Source of the DNA: Fredinandcohnia quinoae | GTDB lineage: Bacteria; Bacillota; Bacilli; Bacillales; Bacillaceae_L | DNA: 64,000 nucleotides | Reading direction: 5' to 3' | Assembly: GCF_022427965.1 (NCBI RefSeq) | Contig: NZ_JAKTTI010000013.1 | Span: 29,348 to 93,347 of the forward strand | Position numbers and translations under genes: made by a program | Shown here: positions 8,923 through 16,973 of the stretch, piece by piece | How the letters are laid out: each line of letters begins with the position of its first letter | How positions within the stretch are numbered: position 1 is the first letter of the stretch | The notes under the pieces: generated by a model | What the model saw: the letters and a program-made list of their open reading frames with translations, nothing else | What the model was told of the DNA's origin: nothing | The model's database searches: none

Positions 8923-9441
8923 TTATTCCTCTATCGTAAAATATGTAGGTACTAGAAACTTCATTAAATGAAGTCCATTTTCTTCCTTTCCAGTTGTTTG
9001 GAAGTATCTATTCTGATAGTATTTTACCTTATCCTCAACAGACCAAAGGAAAATATATCGGCATGTGAATATCGGTGTAATTTCAAGTACTTTACCTATG
9101 ATGAACTGTAGCAAATATGTCCCAATTCCTATCTGTTTTAAGTCTGTCCTAACTCCTAGAAACTTTACTTCAATAGCCGGGATGAATAAATCATCTTGTA
9201 ACCCTATTTCTCTAGCTTCTTCCATAGGTATTTCAAGGTGTGAACAATTAGCAGTAAAAAAAGCAATTACTTCTCCCTCATACATCAATGTTGTAGTAGA
9301 TGAAATCCCTAAATTATGATCAAATAAAGCATTATTTGGTTGTTTTAAGTAACCATCTATCCAGTTATCACCACAAGAAAACCCTTGAACTAACTGGTAG
9401 GTTTGGTCCAAGGGTAAAAATTCTATATTATCGAAATTCAT
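8923..9441 (-). CDS. GNAT family acetyltransferase
   Basis: 172 residues. The N-terminal FSCGDNWIDGYLKQ resembles the CGxxxLDxYL start of the TacT/AtaT-like GNAT group, followed by a strand pair, the V/A-motif VKFLGVRTDLKQIGIGTYLL (acetyl-CoA binding, with Q-x-x-G-I-G) and the C-terminal KYYQNRYFQ. GNAT enzymes move an acetyl group from acetyl-CoA to an amine; the substrate is unknown. GGAG lies about ten bases before the ATG. The small gene just upstream (14-base gap) is very likely co-transcribed. The pair has the form of a toxin-antitoxin operon, but the upstream protein is not a recognisable RHH antitoxin. Confidence 0.8.
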   Translation of the reverse strand: MNFDNIEFLPLDQTYQLVQGFSCGDNWIDGYLKQPNNALFDHNLGISSTTTLMYEGEVIAFFTANCSHLEIPMEEAREIGLQDDLFIPAIEVKFLGVRTDLKQIGIGTYLLQFIIGKVLEITPIFTCRYIFLWSVEDKVKYYQNRYFQTTGKEENGLHLMKFLVPTYFTIEE

Positions 9442-9455
9442 TATGGTCTTACTCC

Positions 9456-9638
9456 TCAGAATATTCTATGAGTTGTTTTATTGTTATTAACATTTGCTGA
9501 TATACGGATACAAGAGTTTAAAAACGCTCTATAATCTGGATTGATATTGGCAATCTTCTCCGATTTCAACTCATGTAATATCTTTTGATTATCTACTTTA
9601 TCCAACTTTAACGCTGTTCTTTTTGCAAAAGTTACCAT
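9456..9638 (-). CDS. Small hypothetical protein upstream of the GNAT gene
   Basis: 60 residues (MVTFAKRTALKLDKVDNQKI...), with a central helix ILHELKSEKIANINPDYRAFLNSCIRIS split across two segments. There is no signal peptide or membrane segment. The ATG at 9638 has GGAGG seven bases upstream; a GTG one codon earlier is too close to it. It ends 14 bases before the GNAT start, so the two probably form an operon. The product could be an antitoxin or partner of the GNAT protein, which rests on arrangement only. An A+T-rich stretch with TATAAT precedes it. Confidence 0.6.
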   Translation of the reverse strand: MVTFAKRTALKLDKVDNQKILHELKSEKIANINPDYRAFLNSCIRISANVNNNKTTHRIF

Positions 9639-9741
9639 CACAATCCCTCCTATAAATAATTATCTATTATAATAGTTTGATAGTCAAATAGAAAAAGTAT
9701 AAGAAGTAGAATTGTTAGAATTAAGACCTCTATTAATGACT

Positions 9742-11445
9742 CTATTTTTTTGAATGGATATATTCCTTTTCAACAAGAAGTTTTAAGTTAGATATCATGT
9801 TGTTCACTGCACTAAACAGAGCTTTTACAGAGGAATTCATAATATCAGTGTCAATTCCACAGCCCCAATATACAGTACCATTTTGCCCAGTAATTCCTAC
9901 ATACGATATAGCATTTGAACGTGAACCTATTTCCAGTGCATGTTGCTTATAGACTAAATCTGTATAGTTAATATCCAGTTGTGCTTGAATAGCGTTGCTG
10001 ATCGCATCTAGTCTTCCGTTTCCTACACCAGAAATTTCATGTTCTTCATTATTTATCCGTATTGATACAATAGTTTCGTATTGACTATTATGAGTGGATT
10101 TGTAACGGATAAATTTGACCGGAGTGCTAATGTTAACATATTCATTGATGAAAATGTCATAGATTTCATTTGGCATAAGTTCCTTTTGTTGATGATCTGA
10201 AACATTTTTCACGCTATATCCAAAGCTCTCACGCATTTCAGTAGGTAAATCTATTCCATACTTTTGCTGAAGGATATAACCAATTCCTCCCTTGCCAGAT
10301 TGGCTATTTATTCGGATAATATCTCCTTCATATGTTCTTCCAATATCCATCGGATCAATTAATAGATAAGGAACATTCCAATATTGACGTTCTTCTTCCT
10401 CTCTCCATTTCATACCTTTGGCAATGGCATCTTGATGTGAGCCCGAAAATGCTGTGAAAACAAGTTCACCACCGTACGGTTGTCTTTCGTGGACATTCAT
10501 TTTTGTTAATTTTTCATATTTGGATATAATGGTAGGGAGATCTTCAAAGTTCAATTTTGGATCTACCCCGTGTGAAAACATATTTAATGCAAGCGTTACG
10601 ATGTCCACGTTCCCAGTTCTTTCTCCATTTCCAAACAATGTACCTTCAACTCTTTTCGCACCTGCAAGCATTCCTAGCTCAGCATCTGCTACCCCCGTTC
10701 CTCTGTCATTGTGTGGATGAAGGGAAAGTATGACATTATCTCGATAATTGAGATTGTCACTCATATACTCTATTTGACTTGCATAAACGTGAGGCATGGA
10801 CATTGAAACCGTAGCTGGTAGATTGATAATGACCTTTTTATCTGCTGTCGGCTCCCAAATATCAAGTACACTGTTGCAAATATCAAGTGCAAACTCCACT
10901 TCTGTACCTGTGAAGCTTTCTGGCGAGTATTGAAATTGGAAATTCCCTTCGGTTTCATTAGCATATTTCTTAAGCATTTTTGCACCAGTTACTGCAATAT
11001 CTATAATTTCTTCTTTAGATTTTCTAAATACTTGCTCTCGCTGTGCCACAGATGTGGAATTATACAAATGTACTACTGCTTTATTCGCTCCCTGTAGCGC
11101 TTCAAATGTCTTTTTGATAATATGTTCTCTCGACTGTGTTAAAACCTGTATTGTCACATCATCTGGAATTAAATTTTCTTCAATTAATATTCGTAAAAAG
11201 GCGTATTCTGTTTCTGATGCAGCAGGAAATCCTACCTCTATTTCCTTAAAACCCACCTGCAAAAGCAATTGAAAATATTCTACCTTTTCCTCCAAATTCA
11301 TAGGTACGACTAAAGCCTGATTTCCATCTCGAAGATCCACACTACACCATGTGGGTGCTTCGGCAATATACTCCTTTTCAGTCCATTTCATGCTTTTCAT
11401 TGGGGGCATAAAGTAACCTCTAGAATACTTTTCAATGTTTTTCAT
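9742..11445 (-). CDS. leuA: 2-isopropylmalate synthase (LeuA type 2)
   Basis: 567 residues. It condenses acetyl-CoA with 2-oxoisovalerate, the first committed step of leucine synthesis. The HMGL-like TIM barrel begins at APTWCSVDLRDGNQAL (catalytic Arg-Asp, with the metal ligand Asp), continues through HLYNSTS and has the HPHNDRGTGVADAELG metal-binding His pair with LFGNGERTGNVD; the C-terminal LeuA dimer/regulatory domain includes EISGVGNGRLDAISNAI. The length and early FMPPMKSMKW are those of the type 2 (yeast-like) enzyme rather than the LeuA of the B. subtilis ilv-leu operon. ATG 11445 is preceded by GGGAG five bases away; a GTG four codons earlier has no site. A leucine T-box lies directly upstream, and the rest of the leu operon is not adjacent. 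Confidence 0.92.
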   Translation of the reverse strand: MKNIEKYSRGYFMPPMKSMKWTEKEYIAEAPTWCSVDLRDGNQALVVPMNLEEKVEYFQLLLQVGFKEIEVGFPAASETEYAFLRILIEENLIPDDVTIQVLTQSREHIIKKTFEALQGANKAVVHLYNSTSVAQREQVFRKSKEEIIDIAVTGAKMLKKYANETEGNFQFQYSPESFTGTEVEFALDICNSVLDIWEPTADKKVIINLPATVSMSMPHVYASQIEYMSDNLNYRDNVILSLHPHNDRGTGVADAELGMLAGAKRVEGTLFGNGERTGNVDIVTLALNMFSHGVDPKLNFEDLPTIISKYEKLTKMNVHERQPYGGELVFTAFSGSHQDAIAKGMKWREEEERQYWNVPYLLIDPMDIGRTYEGDIIRINSQSGKGGIGYILQQKYGIDLPTEMRESFGYSVKNVSDHQQKELMPNEIYDIFINEYVNISTPVKFIRYKSTHNSQYETIVSIRINNEEHEISGVGNGRLDAISNAIQAQLDINYTDLVYKQHALEIGSRSNAISYVGITGQNGTVYWGCGIDTDIMNSSVKALFSAVNNMISNLKLLVEKEYIHSKK

Positions 11446-11480
11446 TCTGACTCCCACCTTTTCATTTACTCTGATAAATT

Positions 11481-11735
11481 TATTAAAAAATAAAATAGCC
11501 CCGTCTCTAAAAATATATAGAGACGAGGCATTGCTCGCGGTACCACTCTAATTGATTAATTTTTAAATCAAATTAATCCACTCACGTTCGGTGGCCAACA
11601 CCACCTATCTTTATAACGGTAGAATACCGACATCCCCTACTGACTATGTTCAGGGAGTAGCTCATGGATGAGTTCGAAGGCTATAACTACCGATTCTCAC
11701 CAACCATCGGCTCTCTGACAAGTTTATCAATCCTT
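11481..11735 (-). promoter_or_regulatory. T-box leader (leucine) controlling leuA
   Basis: Read on the minus strand, the region has the stem I apical motif AGAGAGCCGATGGTTGGTG, a candidate specifier CTC (Leu) in GAACTCATCC at about 11670-11672, the T-box core AGAGTGGTACCGCGAGC at about 11534-11550, and the terminator GCCTCGTCTCT...AGAGACGGGGC at 11498-11529 followed by a T-rich stretch. Uncharged tRNA-Leu would pair with the T-box bulge and favour the antiterminator. CTA in GAGCTACTCC is an alternative specifier, also Leu. Confidence 0.93.
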
Positions 11736-11874
11736 TTACTATTTCCAATCTTTGCTTAATTTGATTTAATTACATACGATAATATCTCGATGAACTCGAG
11801 TTGTCAATCATAAATTAACCGAAAATAATGATTAATTCGAATTCAGATCTAGTAATCGTGGGATAATCAAACTG

Positions 11875-12921
11875 TTACAATGTCCTGTTTTTCTCTTTTT
11901 TGTACCAGGCATTAAGCATTTCTTTTTCTTTTTCACGCGATATCCCGGTTTTTTGTTCTGATTTTTGTCTCGTTTTCTCCCATTGATACACATCATAAAT
12001 TGAATTTTCAAGGGGGATGAAGGAAAGCCCGGCATCTAAGGCTTTTTTTATACTAACTGAGCCTGACCCTTTCCACGGTTCAGTTTCTCCTTCTAATGGA
12101 AAATGCTCAGGGATCCAAAACGGCATTTCCGTCCAAGGCTGTATTTGATGTTCCAATGCAAATTGTTCATCTATCCAGACAAATTCGGTATCACTATGTG
12201 TAACAGCTTTACATGTGTTTAATAACTCTTCCATCGTCAATTCATAATTCGGGCCAGTAACATTGAACGTTCCAGTACTTCTTTTTTCAGCCATATCGTA
12301 TCCCCATTTTGCTAAATCTCTTACATCAATCAGTTGAATTGGGCGGTTAGGACGTCCAGGCACCATTGTGTTTCCACCTTCCGCAACACGTTGAACCCAA
12401 TAAGAAAGCCGATCCGTATAGTCGAAGTGTCCTATGAGTAGACCTGCCCTGATATTCAATACTCGTCCTGGCCAATATTTCTCTGCTTCTGCTTCACATA
12501 GTGATTTCAAAGCGCCATAATGCTCATAAGGAGAAATTCTCCCTTCCTCAACAGCTTTCAGTTGGTCCTCCGACGGCTCGACCTGTAAATGATAGTCTTC
12601 GGAAATATCTAGTGGAATCCAATCTTTATAAACAGAGATACTTGAAATATATGTATAATGTTCGATACGATCTCCTAGCAATGTAGCAATCTTATTAATT
12701 TGGTGTGGAGCGAAACCGCATGTGTCTATGACGACATCCCAATTTCGGTTTTCTAGTTGCGATACATCCCCGTTCCTATCCCCGACGAGTTGTTCCACTT
12801 CGGAAAATAACTCTTTATTGTTCCCGCGGTTGAATATCGTAATTTCATGGCCTCTTTTCAAACCCTCTTCCACCATTGCTCTTCCTAAAAAACGAGTGCC
12901 TCCGAGTAAAAGAACTTTCAT
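11875..12921 (-). CDS. NAD(P)-dependent epimerase/reductase-like SDR protein
   Basis: 348 residues. The Rossmann motif LLLGGTRFLG (GxxxxxG) is at the very N-terminus, followed by VIDTCG, the YISSISVYKDW strand and YGALKSLCEAEAEKYWPGRVLNIRAGLLIG, which holds an extended-SDR-type Tyr region. The C-terminal half is substrate-specific. Such proteins are usually annotated as NAD-dependent epimerase/dehydratase, and the substrate is unknown. ATG 12921 has GGAGG six bases upstream; the frame extends 34 codons further with no start signal. It appears monocistronic. Confidence 0.8.
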   Translation of the reverse strand: MKVLLLGGTRFLGRAMVEEGLKRGHEITIFNRGNNKELFSEVEQLVGDRNGDVSQLENRNWDVVIDTCGFAPHQINKIATLLGDRIEHYTYISSISVYKDWIPLDISEDYHLQVEPSEDQLKAVEEGRISPYEHYGALKSLCEAEAEKYWPGRVLNIRAGLLIGHFDYTDRLSYWVQRVAEGGNTMVPGRPNRPIQLIDVRDLAKWGYDMAEKRSTGTFNVTGPNYELTMEELLNTCKAVTHSDTEFVWIDEQFALEHQIQPWTEMPFWIPEHFPLEGETEPWKGSGSVSIKKALDAGLSFIPLENSIYDVYQWEKTRQKSEQKTGISREKEKEMLNAWYKKEKNRTL

Positions 12922-13111
12922 ACATTTCCTCCATTCATTTAAATTGCATGTACAAATATATTCGATAAAACCAAGAATTATCCATCTTATAAAGTTATTT
13001 TTAATTTTAAGCATTCGTGACAATTACCCATTTTACTAGTAGTATGGGGCAATTTGAAACTAGGTGAGTATAATGTAGTGAATTTACACTATTAAGAAAG
13101 GAGGTAAGAAC

Positions 13112-13321
13112 ATGGAGGTTAATGTAAATAACGTAAATGCGGCATCAGTATGGGGTGCTAATGTACCACCACAACCAACTTATCATGCCCCTGCATATGA
13201 ATATGCAGTTCCTAGTTATGGATATGCTTGTCCAGAACCTTGTAACGATTCTTTTGTATTAATAGTTGTTTTGTTTATCCTATTAATCATTGTTGGTGCA
13301 TGCTACTTTCCGAAATGTTAG
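13112..13321 (+). CDS. YjcZ/SscA-like sporulation small membrane protein
   Basis: 69 residues. The C-terminal hydrophobic helix FVLIVVLFILLIIVGACYF is the hallmark of the YjcZ family of small Bacillus sporulation proteins. Here it is preceded by an unusually long, Tyr/Pro/Ala-rich N-terminal arm (YHAPAYEYAVPSYGYACPEP), longer than the Gly-rich arm of typical members. AAAGGAGG precedes the ATG. A hairpin terminator follows. A role in spore coat or forespore-membrane assembly is expected from the family only. Confidence 0.8.
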   Translation: MEVNVNNVNAASVWGANVPPQPTYHAPAYEYAVPSYGYACPEPCNDSFVLIVVLFILLIIVGACYFPKC

Positions 13322-13327
13322 TAAATA

Positions 13328-13356
13328 GGAGCAATGCATGAATTGACATTGCTCCA
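13328..13356 (+). terminator. Terminator-like hairpin after the YjcZ-like gene
   Basis: GGAGCAATG pairs with CATTGCTCC over a 10-base loop. The tail (ATTCCACTTTTGG) is only moderately T-rich. Confidence 0.6.
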
Positions 13357-13390
13357 TTCCACTTTTGGCCAAAGTAGTTCAAATCCACAT

Positions 13391-14089
13391 TTAATAAGGT
13401 ACAGGGTAAGCGTCTACAAGGCAATTTACCTGTAATTTTTCGCTATTTCTGCAAATGGTTAAAGTAATCATCCGATTGACCACCTTTTTATTCAATGTTT
13501 TTTCAAAGGAATCATAGCCGACAATTTCTTCTCCATCAATTTCCAAAATAATATCTTCAGATATAATTCCCGCAGTTGCAGCTGATGAGTCTTCTTTTAC
13601 CTGTAAAACTCTTGTACCTAATTCCCCTTCATTTGTTGAATGTGTAATGCCAATCCATGTTTTCCACAACTTCATACGAATATCTGTACCAGTTTCATAG
13701 ACACTTTTCAGATTCTCTAAAAATTGTCCTGTACCAAACAGCATATTTTCCTTTGTAGCTTGATTCATATCACTAATAAATGAAGATTGATATTCAATAC
13801 TCACCCGAATACCATTATCTACTTTTTCTAATGTCGTAATGGTCGTAAAATCTCCATCAAGGCTTTGAAGTACAAAGCGTTTCATTATATCAATTTCTAT
13901 AAATACACCTTCAGTTGTTGCCCCCCACCCATGATTCATATAACCTCTTCCACCTACGCGAAAATCAATCTCAGTTTCTTTTGTATACCAACGATTTAAA
14001 TGCTCAGGCTTAGTGAGTGCATCCCATACATGCTCTATAGGTGCATTAACAACTGTTTCTCTTTTTACGGAATCCTTAATCTTGTTCAT
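13391..14089 (-). CDS. AHSA1/SRPBCC-domain protein fused to a PDZ domain
   Basis: 232 residues. The first about 140 residues are an AHSA1-type START/SRPBCC domain (VNAPIEHVWDALTKPEHLNRWYT, then FVLQSLDGDFTTITTLEKVDNG and FLENLKSVYETG). The last about 75 residues form a PDZ-like domain (LGTRVLQVKEDSSAATAGIISEDIILEIDGEEI, GYDSFEKTL). AHSA1 proteins bind hydrophobic ligands or Hsp90-type partners; PDZ domains bind C-terminal peptides. The gene overlaps the upstream ArsR regulator by 14 bases, a common arrangement in which the regulator controls an SRPBCC protein. The AHSA1-PDZ fusion is less usual. Confidence 0.85.
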   Translation of the reverse strand: MNKIKDSVKRETVVNAPIEHVWDALTKPEHLNRWYTKETEIDFRVGGRGYMNHGWGATTEGVFIEIDIMKRFVLQSLDGDFTTITTLEKVDNGIRVSIEYQSSFISDMNQATKENMLFGTGQFLENLKSVYETGTDIRMKLWKTWIGITHSTNEGELGTRVLQVKEDSSAATAGIISEDIILEIDGEEIVGYDSFEKTLNKKVVNRMITLTICRNSEKLQVNCLVDAYPVPY

Positions 14090-14402
14090 CTCGAAACTCT
14101 CCTTTTTCTACATAATTTATTAGACTTACGAGCTGATCATCAAGTAGTTCTCCTATGTAATGAAGCATATCCTGGTAGGCTGTTTGGAGGGAATTATGAT
14201 TTAAAGAATAAATACGATATTTCCCACTTAAACTCTCTGAAATAATTCCTTCCTCCAAAAGAATAGTCAGATGCTTCTTAATTGCTGGTTGAGAGATATT
14301 AAATACCTCGACTATCTCCTTTTGAGTTTTATTTTCTTGTTTAAGCATGCTTAAAATGCGCCGCCGCGTTGGATCGCCTAATGCTCGATAAATATCTGGC
14401 AT
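14076..14402 (-). CDS. ArsR/SmtB family transcriptional regulator
   Basis: 108 residues of winged helix. YRALGDPTRRRILSML begins the domain, and NKTQKEIVEVFNISQPAIKKHLTILLEEGIISESLSGKYRIYSL is the HTH-wing unit. There is no metal-binding Cys motif, so it belongs to the metal-independent SdpR-like group. The second ATG (14402) has GGGGG seven bases upstream; the first overlaps the site. Its gene is coupled to the AHSA1-PDZ gene, and a perfect 20-bp palindrome lies about 20 bases before the start, so it probably represses its own operon. Confidence 0.9.
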   Translation of the reverse strand: MPDIYRALGDPTRRRILSMLKQENKTQKEIVEVFNISQPAIKKHLTILLEEGIISESLSGKYRIYSLNHNSLQTAYQDMLHYIGELLDDQLVSLINYVEKGEFRDEQD

Positions 14403-14422
14403 TATCATTCCCCCACATCTTC

Positions 14423-14442
14423 ATATAACCAATTGGTTATAT
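14423..14442. promoter_or_regulatory. 20-bp perfect palindrome, probable ArsR operator
   Basis: ATATAACCAATTGGTTATAT reads the same on both strands and sits between the ArsR start and its putative promoter region (TTGACG on the minus strand at 14469-14474). Autoregulatory binding is inferred from position. Confidence 0.75.
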
Positions 14443-14672
14443 ATAATATTTACATAAGTAATAAACTACGTCAAGACTTTTCAGAAAAATTCAAATCTAA
14501 TATAGGTTCCTTTTATGAAGAAATTCGAAAGTATTGATAAACTTTTTCCTGGATTATGTGGGTGACTGAAATCTGTGAATAATGTTCTACCATTTGATTC
14601 ATTGCATACACATGAAATTAGAGAACAACCTTATATTTTCTACAAAATAATTTAAAAAGGTGGGTCTTTCTG

Positions 14673-15431
14673 TTGAAAAAAACATTTTTCCTATTAATTA
14701 GTTGTTTGTTCCTCCTCTCTTTAGTGGCTTGTGGGTCAAGCAGTGGCGGAGCTGAAAAAAAGGTTAAAGTAGGAATTGATACGACATATCCTCCATTTGA
14801 GTTTGAGGACGGTGGAGATTATGTTGGTATTGATATTGAATTAATTAAAGCAATTGCAGAAGATCAGGATTTTGAAATTGAGTTTAAGCCTATGGATTTT
14901 AAAGGAATTATTCCAGCACTTACTGCTGGTCAATTAGATGTGGCGATTGCCGGGATGAGTATTACGGATGCTAGAAAAAAGGAAGTCGACTTCTCTGAGC
15001 CCTATTTTGAAGCAGGTTTGTCTTTGGTAGTAAATAAAGACAATAGTGAGATTACAGGTCCAGAAGATTTAAAAGGGAAAATGATTGCTGTGAAAAAAGG
15101 AACAACAGGAGCAGATATGGCAGCAGAGTTGGCTGAAGAACATGGTACAGAAGTAAGACTATTTGACGACAGTCCGGCCATGTTTCAGGAAGTATCGAAT
15201 GGAAATGCAGATGTGCTAATTGAGGATTATCCAGTAATTGCGTATGCGATCTCTCAAAATACAAATCTAAAACTCAAAATTGTAGGTGATAGATTGAATG
15301 GTGATTTTTATGGAATCGCAGTTGAAAAAGGCAAAAATGCAGATTTGCTAAAAAAGATTAACGAGGGCTTGAATAACTTACGTGATAATGGCAAATACGA
15401 TGAAATCGTAAATAAGTATTTAGGAGAATAA
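14673..15431 (+). CDS. Polar amino-acid ABC transporter substrate-binding lipoprotein
   Basis: 252 residues. A signal peptide with the lipobox LLSLVACGSS anchors it to the membrane. The SBP_bac_3 fold shows VGIDTTYPPFEFEDGG, VGIDIELIKAIAED, LDVAIAGMSITDARKKEVDFSEPYF and the C-terminal INEGLNNLRDNGKYDEI. It captures a polar amino acid, most like the glutamine/arginine binding group, but the substrate cannot be fixed. The start is TTG with AAGGTGG about nine bases upstream. A hairpin separates it from the permease, which would give more binding protein than permease. Confidence 0.9.
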   Translation: MKKTFFLLISCLFLLSLVACGSSSGGAEKKVKVGIDTTYPPFEFEDGGDYVGIDIELIKAIAEDQDFEIEFKPMDFKGIIPALTAGQLDVAIAGMSITDARKKEVDFSEPYFEAGLSLVVNKDNSEITGPEDLKGKMIAVKKGTTGADMAAELAEEHGTEVRLFDDSPAMFQEVSNGNADVLIEDYPVIAYAISQNTNLKLKIVGDRLNGDFYGIAVEKGKNADLLKKINEGLNNLRDNGKYDEIVNKYLGE

Positions 15432-15453
15432 CATTCATATTACGTTATTAGCT

Positions 15454-15480
15454 GCGTGCTATCTATTGTAGCACGCTGAT
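15454..15480 (+). terminator. Intra-operon attenuating hairpin
   Basis: GCGTGCTA pairs with TAGCACGC over a 7-base loop, followed by TGATTTTG. It lies between the binding-protein gene and the permease gene, so it is likely leaky. Confidence 0.65.
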
Positions 15481-15524
15481 TTTGTATCCAAAAATAAATG
15501 TTGACATAAAAGGAGATGATCGTC

Positions 15525-16169
15525 TTGTCGACAATTACAGAAGCAATGCCCTTTTTACTTCAGGGCTTAAAACTGACTTTAATAATTACGATAGCTTCCT
15601 TATTCTTTGGGTTCATTTTGGGATTAGTCATCGCGATATTTCGTCTATCCCCTATTAAACCATTGGTTTGGATTGCTAAGATCTTTATCAATGCGATTAG
15701 GGGTACTCCTCTTATTGTTCAATTATATTTCATTTATTTTGGTTTAACGTCATTCAGTTGGATTTCTATGGAGCCTACAACTGCAGGAATCATTACAATA
15801 AGTATTAATGCTGGTGCTTATATGGCAGAAATAATACGCGCTGGGATTGAGTCTATTGATAAAGGACAAACTGAGGCTGCAAGATCACTAGGTGTTACGA
15901 GTGGAAAAACAATGCGTTACATTATCCTCCCACAGGCATTGCGTCGAATGCTTCCTACTTTTTCAAATCAGGCAATCATAAGCTTGAAGGATACTTCCCT
16001 ACTTTCCGTAATTGGAATTGCTGACTTAACGCAGCGGACTGAGGTAGCAATTGCTAAGACCTATGCAGTATTTCCGCTTTGGCTGACTGCGGGAGTTATG
16101 TATTTTCTCTTAATCTATTTACTTACCCTTCTATCAAATTATATTGAAAGGAGATACGAATTACATTGA
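15525..16169 (+). CDS. Amino-acid ABC transporter permease (HisM/GlnP type)
   Basis: 214 residues with about five membrane segments. It shows [20 protein letters not shown] and the EAA loop [28 protein letters not shown] that contacts the ATPase. TTG 15525 is preceded by AAGGAG nine bases away; the ATG at 15516 overlaps that site and is rejected. The stop overlaps the next start (TTGA). Confidence 0.92.
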   Translation: MSTITEAMPFLLQGLKLTLIITIASLFFGFILGLVIAIFRLSPIKPLVWIAKIFINAIRGTPLIVQLYFIYFGLTSFSWISMEPTTAGIITISINAGAYMAEIIRAGIESIDKGQTEAARSLGVTSGKTMRYIILPQALRRMLPTFSNQAIISLKDTSLLSVIGIADLTQRTEVAIAKTYAVFPLWLTAGVMYFLLIYLLTLLSNYIERRYELH

Positions 16170-16894
16170 GTATCATAACAGTAAGCAATCTGAAAAAATC
16201 ATTCGGATCACTTGAAGTATTAAAGGATATAAATGTTGAGATAAATGAAAAAGAAGTAGTATGTGTAATTGGTCCATCTGGTTCTGGTAAAAGTACATTT
16301 TTACGATGTTTAAATAAATTAGAAGAGTTATCCGCTGGTTCAATCGTTATAACAGGCTATGATATTTCAGATAAACAAGTGAATGTGAACGATGTTCGCA
16401 AAGAGGTTGGGATGGTGTTCCAGCAGTTTAACCTCTTTGCTCATATGACTGTACTTGATAATATAACATTTGCACCGTTAAAAGTATTAAATAAAACACG
16501 CCAGGAGGCACAGGAAGACGCCTATGCTCTATTGGATAAAGTTGGTCTTCGTGATAAGGCAAAAAAATATCCCAACTCATTGTCAGGTGGTCAAAAGCAA
16601 CGTGTTGCAATTGCACGAGCATTGGCGATGAAACCTAAGGTCATGTTATTCGACGAACCTACTTCCGCTCTTGATCCGGAAACTGTAGGAGAGGTTCTTG
16701 GAGTAATGAAACAACTAGCACTGGAAGGAATGACGATGGTTGTTGTAACACATGAAATGGGTTTTGCTCGCGAAGTAGGTGATCGTGTAATTTTCATGGA
16801 TGAAGGCTATATCGTCGAGGAAAATACACCAACTGAGCTTTTTCAAAATCCGCAAAGTGAACGTACAAAAGCATTCCTTGGTAAGATCCTCTAA
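16166..16894 (+). CDS. Amino-acid ABC transporter ATP-binding protein (GlnQ type)
   Basis: 242 residues, complete ABC cassette: Walker [11 protein letters not shown]-loop VFQQFNLF, signature [15 protein letters not shown], Walker [15 protein letters not shown] and H-loop VVTHEMGFA. It starts at TTG 16166, overlapping the permease stop by four bases. It energises import by the two preceding gene products. Confidence 0.95.
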   Translation: MSIITVSNLKKSFGSLEVLKDINVEINEKEVVCVIGPSGSGKSTFLRCLNKLEELSAGSIVITGYDISDKQVNVNDVRKEVGMVFQQFNLFAHMTVLDNITFAPLKVLNKTRQEAQEDAYALLDKVGLRDKAKKYPNSLSGGQKQRVAIARALAMKPKVMLFDEPTSALDPETVGEVLGVMKQLALEGMTMVVVTHEMGFAREVGDRVIFMDEGYIVEENTPTELFQNPQSERTKAFLGKIL

Positions 16895-16909
16895 TTTTAA
16901 TGTAATAAA

Positions 16910-16960
16910 TTATCCTAATAGACTCACTACATTGACTAGTAGTTCAGTCTATTAGGATAA
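16910..16960. terminator. Long inverted repeat between convergent operons
   Basis: TTATCCTAATAGACT and AGTCTATTAGGATAA form a 15-bp perfect stem with a 21-base loop. It is T-rich on the minus side and probably terminates both the plus-strand ABC operon and the minus-strand oxidoreductase operon. Confidence 0.7.
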
Positions 16961-16973
16961 AAAAGTACTAATC

